Shown one piece after another: positions 23,486-33,400 of a DNA stretch of 64,000 nt (position 1 is the first letter of the stretch; each line of letters begins with the position of its first letter). The position numbers and the translations under genes are program-made. The DNA comes from Takakia lepidozioides (Eukaryota > Streptophyta > Takakiopsida > Takakiales > Takakiaceae). Under the pieces are notes generated by a model. It saw nothing but the letters and a program-made list of their open reading frames with translations, made no database searches and was not told the DNA's origin. Where the stretch lies: positions 58,139,053-58,203,052 of the forward strand of contig CM060732.1 in the NCBI GenBank assembly GCA_030704615.1, read 5' to 3'.

Positions 23486-25780
23486 TCCCAAGGATCATCC
23501 CCCACAAGGAGGAGATCATTCTCATTGTCCAAGAACACTAGTTGCCACCCCAGCTTCTGGTCCAGTTGGCCCTCCAGCCCAAACATGCGTGCAAGCTCAC
23601 ACCGGAGATCTGTATGGTTAGTAAACCGCATCACATCCAGGGCCCATGTTATCGACCCCAGCTTGTACACCTAGCAGCTCCCCACCCAACACAGCCATAA
23701 TAAATCAAGACCCAGCAGCCCTATGCCTATCTGGAAGTCGGTGCTGTACCGCTCCAGTTTTTATTTTCTTCCGTGAGTTCAAGCTGGGAGATATAAAATG
23801 TTGGCATGACCAGCCTAGCTGAGAACAAAAATGCATACCTTGGTGTAGCTTCTGACAGGCTTTGGCAGAGAGGCCATGCCTTGCTGCAGGAACACACCAG
23901 GATACCATTGACCAATATAGGCGGGTTCAACAAAAGCTCTGCCCAGGCACTTGATGAAGCCAAGGCCCAGCAAGCAGCTGCCGTCCACGATTTAATTTGG
24001 TCTGAGGATGGCAGTTCCAAGCCCGGACGATGAAGGCACACACCCCTTTGAGATCCTCAATTCGCCCACTCTAGAACCACCCGATGCCAGGGGACCCTAG
24101 CAATTGAAATGATATTCCAAAACTTGCTCATGAGGCCTATCCCTGTAAACCTCTGGGACCTGGTCGGGTTGTGTGGGCAGAGCAATGAGCCCCTGCTGAG
24201 TGCCGAAGTCACTGGGACAGGAAGACAAACCGGAGTTGCCCAGCTGAGACTCTGGCATGGAAGGCACGTCCATTCTTTTCAAAATAGTAGTGCTGGCAAC
24301 TGGCTGAATCTCTGTGTATATGGCAGGATCCTGCAGGGGGGAGTACCAAGGCGAAGACACCTGCAGCAGTGTCTCCATTCTTCCCTAAGACCTTTTATTA
24401 AGGACTCAATACTACATAATGTCATCAGTGGAGATGCAATCAACCTATGTCAGACAATTGGCTTGAACCATAGTTGCATCTTCACACAGAGTGATGCTAA
24501 TAGGAGATATGTATGCAAAACTTTCAAATTAGAAGCGTCTATAGTTTGTTGAATATTAACTCCTCAGTTACAAAGTGAGCAGACAAATTGGCCCTTCTTG
24601 TCTTGGCCAGCTGAATTGATCCGTAAGTAATTTTCCTCATTCTGAAGGTTTTGTTTGAGCCTGCCTACTTAATTCTAGGAGAAACTGCCTCTTATGTCTC
24701 CTTAGAACCAGCCTCTTCCAGTATTACTATAGCAAGACGAACTGACCTGATTGTCCTTCAGCATGAGGCAGTTCCCCGCTTGAAGCTGTGCTTGGTGTTG
24801 AGACAGCCCAGGTTGGGTTGTGCACAGCAATCTTGAATATGATTGGTCATTGACGTCCATGTCCAGCAGCTGCAGTGGGTGGTGCATGGCTGGACATCCA
24901 ATTTTGTAAGGATGGGAAAGGACTAGAAGAAGAAGATGTTGGGGAGCCATCGTGCGCATCAGTTTCTGTGTACAATGGTGGGGTGCGTATCAAAGGAGGT
25001 GGTAGATGGAGTGGAGATGGATGGTGATGACTGGGTAAAAGGACCCAGCAGATGTCTCAACTAGAGGAATCTGCTGCATTGTATCGAAGGAAGTTGGCTC
25101 CTGCTGTGTGTATTTCATTTGCTGATGGAGTTGTGGTTGGTAGAAAAGCTTGGATGATTCGATACCCCGATGATCCTGCAAAGTTGATATCATGGAAGTC
25201 TGATATGGATCTCATATATGCAGACACAGGATACTAGACAGCGGGAAGAAACAGAGGGCCATAATTACTACCTCAGTCACTGCTTCCTTCATCAATACAT
25301 ATGCAAAGGTAAGTATGATAGTCAACAACTGAAGGCTAAATTGCTGGAGCACACAGAACAGACTGTCTCAAATACCTTTCAAACTCCTGCAGATGTAATA
25401 GACTTTGTTGTTACTCTCTATCTTCATCTTTCTCTATCTCTCTCTGTTTCCTTGAGTACATTCTCTCTGTTTCCTTGTTTGTGGCGCATTTAGAATCATC
25501 TCATCAGCTATTTGGGTTTCCTATGATAATTAATATGTTCTTTTCATCTTTTCTAAGATATATACCTGTAGAGCAACAGCAGCGAATTGTTGCTGCTGCA
25601 AGTTCAGGGCAGTAGGGACCAAGATAGGTATTTCAAACTTCTGTTGTTGCATGTGGATCCAGCTGTCTGTTGAGTGGCCTTGGAAGTTCACTTGGCTCTG
25701 AAAGCACATTGTCCTTCAGGTCTTCATCCCCAGAGAACTCATCCCTCTCCCTCTTGCCCTGCCATGGATTAAAAAGAGTA
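23486..25780 (-). CDS. ARF: Auxin response factor (ARF), C-terminal exons with PB1 domain, partial
   Basis: ARFs are B3-type transcription factors whose C-terminal PB1 domain mediates oligomerisation and Aux/IAA binding. The exon 23486-23670 begins [16 protein letters not shown] and includes [35 protein letters not shown]: the PB1 acidic (OPCA-like) motif DxENDxxLxGDDPWE is intact, as is the preceding Lys of face one. The donor is GTACGT. The preceding exon ends PVRSYTK at 23839 with donor GTATGC, joining as SYTKVYKLGS. Further upstream, Q-rich middle-region peptides occur at 24097-24378, 24702-24959 and 25560-25770 ([21 protein letters not shown] then GTATAT). I could not find the B3 or ARF domains; they should lie above 25780 or be lost. 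The final exon after PB1 is also unresolved. Confidence 0.7.
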
Positions 25781-26260
25781 CATGTAAGAGCCTTAAATTC
25801 GGGTTTGCATAATCATCTAGTGCAATTGGGCATGCAGTGGACTAAAGCACAGCTCTTAAACTATTCTAGAGGGTGCTGCTTCAAGTGTGCAGATCTATGA
25901 TAGCATCAAGAGAATGCTCAAAAGCCAACAAGCCTGAAATTTGCAGCAGAAATCAATGCCCCTCCCCTCTTTGGAGAGGTTGTGGCGGCCAAGGACCCAA
26001 GGAAATGCTACTTATGACCCGGCTCATCAGAAGGGCCTACATTCCTTCCAGGCCTCCACAAAGAAAATCCATTAATCAATAGTGCAATTACCGCTGCCGA
26101 TGAAGAAGAGTTTTGAAGACGGAGCCTTTCATAATTCAGTCTCAAGAAGACAACGACATTTTCTACATTTAGACCATTTTGCAAACTACTGCACTGAAAT
26201 TTGAGGAGGGATCAACTAAATGGTGTGAGGTATTAGGGTTTGATGCATGCAGACAGCACC

Positions 26261-26313
26261 AGGTACACAGCATTCACCCGTCTTCACATCCGACGGGTGA
26301 ATGCTGTGTACCT
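26261..26313. repeat. Perfect 22-bp inverted repeat with 9-nt loop (hairpin)
   Basis: Arms 26261-26282 and 26292-26313 are exact reverse complements (22 of 22), separated by TTCACATCC. The arms begin AGGTACACAGC and end CACCCGTC. Pairing stops at both outer flanks. It lies upstream of, or within an intron or leader of, the ARF locus. Confidence 0.95.
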
Positions 26314-26610
26314 TTTAACTTCACTTGGTGGTTCTCCTATAGCAGCACTTGGGCACACCCAACAGCACTACAAAAAGCTTATCTTCTGCCATTGTCTGTC
26401 TACGAATGGCTAGCAGGTGCAGCTCCCGCATTGTGATGATCCATCATTTAGAGTATTGTCAGTGAATTAGCTTCAGGTGTCCCTGTTTGAGACAGTCACT
26501 TGAAACCCATGCATGCACAGCCCGGAATAGCTGGGCTATTGTTGCTGACACAAAATGAGATCTCCAAAAGCTGAAGGTACTGCACTATATATGCCAGGTG
26601 CCTTACCAGC

Positions 26611-26637
26611 CCTCTCTCTCTCCCTCTCTCTCTCTGT
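26611..26637. repeat. CT-rich microsatellite
   Basis: An interrupted CT tract. No adjacent gene start could be established. Confidence 0.7.
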
Positions 26638-26989
26638 AATTTCTAACTGCTCACCTGCACTGAATATACAAACACAAACCGATGACAGTTGTGAGTGCCA
26701 ATCCACGTAGTGGCCTCTTCCTCTTTCAAAGGGAACGGAAAATAGATAAGTTTACCCCACAGGATTTTGCATACCATCCTCCATGGCGAGGCAGATGGTT
26801 CTTCAAGATTCGTCACCGTTGGACGTGTGGCTCTGGGCTTGAACATGTCGAATTGCCCACAAGATACTTTGTGTAGACTCTTTCCATGCTTGCTGCTGCT
26901 TCTAGATCCATCTCAATCAATGAACGAAAAAGGGAAAGGTGATCATAGAGCTGCAAAACACACACATAGACACGCGCAGAGAAGACACT

Positions 26990-27045
26990 AGGAGAAATGA
27001 AATGGTGCTTTAAAACGTCCGCGGAAAGCTCATAGAGAGAGACAC
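26990..27045 (-). mobile_element. LINE 3'-tail remnant
   Basis: The reverse complement of this segment carries AGCTC, CCGCGGACGTTTTAAAGCACC and ATTTCATTTC, matching the 3' terminus of the LINE at 15112-15600. Only the tail is present. Confidence 0.65.
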
Positions 27046-28215
27046 ACACAGAGAAAGAACAGGAAGAGAAAAAATTGTGTTTTTCCGGGTAGACCCAAGG
27101 TCTCTAGGGAACGTGAGCTCTGATAGAGCTCGGCTATACATATAGGTGTTGAAAAAGAGAGCTGAGTTGAGTTCTCAAACAAGGCAAAACTATAAAGAGG
27201 CGTGCGGATCTCTATAACATCCGATTGCAAAAGATTACGATCAGAGGGTGCGTGCCTTCTTGTCAGGAAGAAAGAGTAACGAGAACAGGAGGATTCTGAA
27301 TGTCAAGGGACGCACTGTGAGAGCACACGAATCGGACACGAAGAGAGTGCACCAGCCGAAGCATCCATGGCCGAAACATATGCGGTAATTCAGTATCGTC
27401 TCTTCCAGGAAAAGGCAGGTATACGGCTACCGAAGTCATCATTCAAATGCGCATGCGTCATACATTGCGAAAAAAGAGAGAGATCACGAGCATGCGGATC
27501 ATACCTGTAGACACACATGACAGCTCCTCACGACCTATTGCAATTGCAATTCTATACTGCTGGAGCCAGCTCGCGTGCCGCTTCTTGGGAATTTCAAGCA
27601 ATGGAGGAAGTCTAAAAGAAACGAAAGCAACAGCAAAGCCATCATCCCATGAGCACAGCCACACAACAGCCACACGACATGTCTCTCATCACTGATCACT
27701 CTCACCCTCTCCCTGTCCCTGAAAGCGAAAGCTTCGCATCTTCATGCGTTCGGGCGTGGCGACAGCTGCCGACAGCCTCCACCCGCGTGCTAACACTCTG
27801 CCTTCTATACCTCTCAACATTGATGGAGAGATAGCGTGGCAGCAGCGGTACTGCAGAGAAGAAAGAGAGAGAGTGTTTGCAGTGCAGACAGCCGCCGCCG
27901 CAGAGCCTCGTGTTTGCCGGTTGCCCACCACCTTTCCTGTCACACTCGACTCAACGCTAAGCCGCATCATCAATATTAATCCCCATTTATGTAGATCAGC
28001 ATCATCCCCACCACAAGAATTAGCTGCTAATCGCTGATCAGAACTGTGATTAGCAAAAAGGTAGAGTAAAAAACGCTTCTCATTTAACAATAATGAATTC
28101 CCCTGTGGTAGAGGGGTCGCTGAGGGTGAGAGGGCCCTTACCCGGACCCGCCAATCCAAGTAAGTCTAGTTGCTGGGTGCCCGCTGGTCTGCTGGGCCCA
28201 CAATATGCACATAAG
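27046..28215. other. No gene recognised; open frame 27689-28159 (-) of doubtful value
   Basis: This stretch lies between the ARF remnants and the inverted LTR. A minus-strand frame of 156 codons exists, but its composition (Arg/Ser/Cys-rich, no motif) looks non-coding. It could be a long ARF leader. Confidence 0.3.
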
Positions 28216-28941
28216 TGTCGCGCACCTCACTTCGGTAAGCTCTCATTCAAGTCATAGTTACTCACTTTGATGCGCGCGCCTGACTCCCAACCTGGCCGCC
28301 GGGCCAATTTGGAGCTTCGGCTGCTCACCGGGACATAACGGTCCCCCTTCGCTCTCCCACTAAACCCTCCACCTCTTTGGGCCTAGTGGAATTCCCTTTG
28401 GTAGATGGCAGTCCGGAACAGCTCCCCACTCTTTTGTCGCTTTCCGGCTCGCTCGCTTACTCACTAGTTTTTGGTCACCAACGGGCTTGCACCGTTCTCG
28501 GGGTCACTACTCCCCTTATATATACTTATGTAGCTGTCCGCGGGGGTTTCACAACCAGCCATGCCATTTTATGGCGAACCACCACGAAAACCCTCGATTC
28601 CCGGTGATGAGTCGCGGTGAGTCTTGGCCCACTCACCACGGCCCCTATGGACCGTGATGAGTCCCAAGACTCCCCACGACTCCCACCACGAGGTCTCCGC
28701 CCCCATGGTGAGTCCTATGCCACCCCCACTAAGTCCCGCTAAGCTACCACACCCCTTGTGGAGCCACCCCACCGCAACCCGGTGTGCGGGGCTCCACCTA
28801 GTGAGCGCCTCCGCCTCCTTGAGTGCCTTGGGCACTCAAGGGTGCTTCAGCCCCCCCATACCTATCGCTGCCGCTGCCCCACCACAGGGGCAACCCCTCA
28901 TGTGTCCCGACCCCCTGCCCTCAAGGCAAAGGGCCGCGACA
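28216..28941 (-). mobile_element. Inverted gypsy LTR at the left end of element A
   Basis: A complete LTR of 726 bp read on the minus strand: it starts TGTCGCGGCC (at 28941) and ends GTGCGCGACA (at 28216). It is the same family as the LTRs of elements A, B and C. Followed leftwards by non-repetitive DNA. No 5-bp duplication links 28211-28215 (ATAAG) with the right end of A (CTGCG). Confidence 0.85.
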
Positions 28942-29576
28942 CACACCCCTACCAACAGGGAGTCGATGTCCTCATCGACTTGTCCATTTTGTAGAAACGA
29001 ACATCCAAGTTGTGGCGTCCCACATCAAGGAGTTTGTTTCCGCACCATGGCGTCCCATGGCAAAGAACCAAACCCCACACTTGACTCTACTCTCCACTAG
29101 CTAGTTCGGCCGACTTCCTCCAAGTCCCGGCCAAGGGTGGAGCCTCTCCAGCTCCTCCCAGTGCACTCTTCTTGGCCTATTTCAAGGCCAAGGAACGATC
29201 TTCCCCGAGGATCGAATCGCCTTACTGCAACAACATTGCTTGCGATCGCTCATGATGCCGTTTTTGGCATCACCTTGAGCAAGGGTTCACCTGGAACCCT
29301 CTTTGACTAGGAAGATAACCTTGAACTAACCGTGCGCCCCAATCACTACAATTGGGTCCGCCTCGGAATGCTGGCCTGAGGTACGGGAACACGCCGAAGC
29401 CGCACTACGACTTCGTCCCGAGGCTACACGATTATAGTACGTGAACGGAAGCACGTAGCTTCCGCGTTAGCCCACACTACAAGGCAACCCCCTCGGTAGC
29501 GAAGTTATAGTATGCGCACGCGCCAGGTGCGAGCTAGCACGTGAACTCCCAAAGAAGGCGCAAGTTTCCTTGTCCC
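28942..29576 (-). mobile_element. Chromovirus 3'UTR, inverted
   Basis: Reverse complement of the non-coding region found between the chromodomain stop and the 3' LTR in the other copies (compare 48930-49564). It ends abruptly at GTCCC/GGGATCGG, where plus-strand RT sequence starts. Two to three bases of CC/GGG microhomology are present at the switch. Confidence 0.8.
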
Positions 29577-29761
29577 GGGATCGGAACCGCCTGCCAAGGC
29601 GCCCTACCGGTTGAACCACAGAGAGTTGGTCGAGCTGAAAACTCAGCTCAAGGATCTAATGTCAAAGGGGTACATCCGGCCGAGTAAGTCACCCTACGGA
29701 GCCCCGGTGCTATTTGCAGACAAGAAGGATGGGACGCTGCGGATGTGTGTCGATTACAGGG
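29577..29761 (+). pseudogene. Element A pol, 5' part of reverse transcriptase (split by DNA transposon)
   Basis: Encodes [40 protein letters not shown] and CVDYR: the start of a Ty3/gypsy RT. It stops at ...TGTGTCGATTACAGGG and the frame resumes at 46098 with the same 16 bases followed by CTCTGAATAAGG, showing that the intervening 16.3 kb is an insertion. Confidence 0.85.
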
Positions 29762-29805
29762 ATGCCTCGGCGTGAGCCTGGTCACGTGAGCGCGTGAGCG
29801 CGTGA
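29762..29805 (+). repeat. Left terminal inverted repeat of the DNA transposon
   Basis: GGCGTGAGCCTGGTCACGTG followed by AGCGCGTGAGCG aligns with the reverse complement of the right end (GGCGTGAGCGTTG, CACGTGAGCGCGCGAGCG) with a one-base gap and a few mismatches. The outermost ~8-10 bases do not align cleanly. Confidence 0.65.
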
Positions 29806-29821
29806 GCGCGACTGCGCTCAC
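29802..29821. repeat. Terminal hairpin GTGAGCGC/GCGCTCAC
   Basis: An 8-bp perfect stem with a GACT loop directly inside the left terminal repeat, preceded by further GTGAGCGC units. A possible transposase recognition structure. Confidence 0.8.
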
Positions 29822-29822
29822 G

Positions 29823-29870
29823 CCACGTCACCTTGCGCAAATGCCACGTCACGGGGCTCAGTCCACGTCA
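29823..29870 (+). promoter_or_regulatory. Left subterminal CCACGTCA cluster
   Basis: CCACGTCA at 29823-29830, 29844-29851 and 29863-29870, matching the cluster near the other end (45936-46041). Clustered subterminal octamers are typical transposase-binding sites; the role is inferred. Confidence 0.55.
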
Positions 29871-29984
29871 TCACACGTGGAGGCCGAGTCAACACGCACC
29901 CAGAAAGAAGTGGAGTGTATTCCCGCGGATTGGCACCCTTTACCGCGGAAACAAGCTGGACGACATAATAAAAGGCATTGAATA

Positions 29985-30320
29985 AATGATGGATGAATGT
30001 ACAGTTGGATGATAAACAGATGGATGAGTTTGAAAAATCTATGTAGATGGATGAATGACGGATGGATAAGAGTAAAATGGATGAATGTATAATGGATGTT
30101 GAGCAATGACAAAAATCATGACAGGAAGATGCATGACCAAATCTTTTGACGAATGCACAAAGTATATGAAATGAGTGTGGAAGGTTTGTGGGGTGGATTA
30201 AAGAGTACAGAGGATGAAGTACAATGGATGTTGTACAAAGGAAGCTTTCATGAATGGAGCACGCATGAATACAGTGTAGATGAATGCACAATGGATATGA
30301 GAAGAGTCAGGAAGGTTTGT
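29985..30320. repeat. Degenerate ATGGATGAATG minisatellite
   Basis: Many variants of (A)TGGATGAATG are spaced 10-40 bp apart, dense at 29985-30110 and sparser to 30320. It lies between the left terminus and the 3' end of the methyltransferase-like gene. Confidence 0.7.
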
Positions 30321-30459
30321 GAGATGGATTCATACATATAGCAATTTAAACGAAAGTTGATTCTGTGATTATTATTTGTTCTAAAGGAACAACTACGGTA
30401 GAGTAAGGGGATTCAACGTTTTACAGATCATATGAAAATGAATATTAAAAGAATACAGT

Positions 30460-33400
30460 TCAGTCTGACTCAGAGTCAGTACAATGTATCCCCTCTTCCT
30501 CTGCATCTAAGTCTAAGTATTTTAGAACACCGGATCCACGCTGGATACACCTACGGCTGGCCACTAAAAAGTCAGGGGATAGGGACTCGGACGCGTGAAG
30601 TGCCATTGCTTCGGCATAAACAGGGAGCAGAAAATTGGAAAGGGGGCTGTCGAAAACAGACTCGCCAGAAATGACTGTATCTCCTGAAGATCCACCGCTG
30701 GCTTTCCTGAAAGACAGCCTGAAAAAGTTATTACTGTAACTTTGATGTTATCGAGAAATTGAGTATGACTCCCAAAGAGGGTTTAGCACTTACTCACATG
30801 AAAAGTCGTTGTCGACCTGCTTATCTTCGGATCGTCATCATTTCGAATATGAATCCGATCAGTCTGTGTGCCTGAAGTGGAGCCAGACAAAAGGGGGAGG
30901 AGCACTGTGTTGTAGAGGTCAGAATCACCCTCCATACCAAAAAGGCTTCTTCCGCCTGCCTTGCATGCGTGGTAAGTTGCTCCTGCACCAGACAGGAGAA
31001 CATAAACAGTTTGGAGGAGGGGATTTAAGCAGATGAAACTGTTGAAAGGAAACCAATTCGGAAGGGAGAAAACGAACCTGTGGACACAGAAAGATCGACC
31101 ACCCGTGCAGAGCGGTGGCTGCATGACTCCAGCAGTATTTTGCATGAATGCTGGTGACTTTTCCTTTGCACCTCTCCAGGGAGTGCCATCTGGTCTCTTC
31201 AGAGTCTGACTGGACTGCATGAAGTTGTACAAAATGTCATCGACATGGGGCTCATAGGGGGGGTTGACGAAACAACCCTGGTCAGAAATCTCAAAGCTGC
31301 GGATGGAGGATGGTGTCTTTGATGTGCGAATCCTCCGCAGGCAGATCGCCTCGAACATCCTCGTCTGCCAAAGATAGCAGGTTAGTGTGGTAAACACAAT
31401 ATAAAGTGGAAGTGTGTACATCGGCTATTCAGAACTCTGACACCAAAAAACCATGAATCGTTGATGATCAGTGTCGATCATAAAACATTCTACTAGAGTG
31501 GAGCTGCAGAGAAAATTGAAACTCATGATCAAAGCATAAGCAGAAGGCAGACGGCATACCACCAGCTGACCAGGGAAACCCCCCTTTCACAAGGTAGAGG
31601 CTGTTCACACAATTCCATGTGCGCAAAACTTCAAACCCTGAAGACTTGAGGTATGATGCCAATGCCCGACGACTATCATTGTCACATGACTGAAAAAGCA
31701 GAAGTGTCCCTGCATCAGAGAGGAAATTGTTACAGAACCCGAATACCCAACTCCAGTAGTTGTCCTCGAATTTGTTCCACCCTGGCGTCTTGCCCTTTGG
31801 AAGAACTTCTGGCACAGCCTGGCCATCCGGAATGTCGAGAATGACAATGTCGGCCGCATAAGTTTCTGCACACCGCACACGAAGGTGGGACCTGTGCTCA
31901 CCTGCAACAGACATGTTTTTTATAAGAACGATGGCAAGAATGTTTTCAAAGAACGAGACTGAAATACTGCCAACGAAACATTCAGAGAAAAAGGAAAGAA
32001 ACTGGAATTCTCACCAGATTGAGGAATGAGATTATATTGTCCCAGGTAGGGGATGGCACCCCAGTGTATCCTCTCTTTCGACTCTGCATCATCGAAAGCC
32101 AACCCTCATTAACAATTTTCATCTCTCCTGCTGAATCAGAACGGGAAGGGTGTGGCTTGGCATCGAACACGCACTGAATAGTGCGGGTATATCTTCCAGC
32201 ACTAAAGTCCTGCCCACTCTCCATCTCCTTTTCATTCTCCTTCCCCTTGTCCTTTTCCTTCTCTTTGGACTTGTCTTTTGTCCTTTGGCTTTGCTGGTGA
32301 GATGGCTAATGACATCAACAGCCTTGTCTTTTTGGTTTGCGGCCCGCCTCTTTCCCTTCTGCGGCGTTCCCTGAGCATCAGGCTCCTTGGCAGCCAAGGT
32401 TGCTATGTTTTCGTTGATACTCTTCGTCAGTCAAAGGCGCCAGCATCTCAGCGTTATTGTTCAAGTATTTCATATGCTGTTCTTGAAAGGTCGTGTGCTC
32501 AGGTGGGCAGTCAATGTCGCGGCCCTTTGCCTTGAGGGCAGTGGTTCGGGACACATGAGGGGCTGCCCCTGTGGTGGGGGCAGCGGCAGCGATAGGTATG
32601 GGGGGGCGAAGCACCCTTGAGTGCCCAGGCACTCAAGGAGGCGAGGCGCTCACTAGGTGGAGCCCCGCACACCGGGTTGCGTGTAGGTGGCTCCACAAGG
32701 GGTGGTGTTATCTTAGTTGGACTTAGTGGGGGTGGCATAGGACTCACCATGGGTTGGAGACTCGAGGTGGGAGTCGTGGGAGTCTCTGGGACTCATCACG
32801 GTCCATTGGGGCCGCGGTGAGTGGGCCAAGACTCACGCGACTCACCACCGGGAGTCGAGGGTTTTCGTGGTGGTTCGCCATAAATGCATGGCTGGTTATG
32901 AAACCCCCCGCGACAGCTACTAAGTAATTATAGGGGAGTAGAACCCCGAGAACGGTGCAATCCCGTTGGTGACCAAAAAACTAGTGGTAAGCGAGCGAGC
33001 CGAAAGCGACCAAAGAGGTGGGGAGCTGTTCCGGCCTGCCATCTACCAAAGGATAGGTGGAGGGTTTAGGGAAGCGGAAGGGGACCGTTATGTCCCGGTG
33101 AGCAGCCGAAACTCCAAGTTGGCCGGGCGGCCAGGTTGGGAGTCAGGCGCGCGCATCAAAGCGAGTAACTATGACTTGAAGGGGAGTTTACCGAAGTGAG
33201 GTGTGCGACACTTGGTATCAGAGCTTAGAGTTCAGTACGCGATCGTCCTTGGGATTGGCCTCATCATGGGGTCGGGCAAGCCGAAGCGAAAGCGGAACGG
33301 CCCAAAAGATGATGATCCCGGTGAGCCCGATGGGGGCGACGTGTCACCGAGGCGGCCGTTTGAGGAAGCGATAATGTTTCCGAAAACGAGGCCGCTCAGG

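Noticed and set aside
26643-26846. Minus-strand frame as ARF N-terminal (B3) exon
   Set aside because: No B3 or ARF-domain motif could be recognised in any frame; left unassigned.
27689-28159. 156-codon minus-strand frame
   Set aside because: No recognisable motif and biased composition; possibly ARF leader, not called as a gene.
28569-28835. Open frames of 75-160 codons inside LTRs (also at 49402-49888, 55570-55893, 60748-61041, 62241-62770)
   Set aside because: They recur only because the LTR sequence recurs, run in several frames and strands, and have no family motif.
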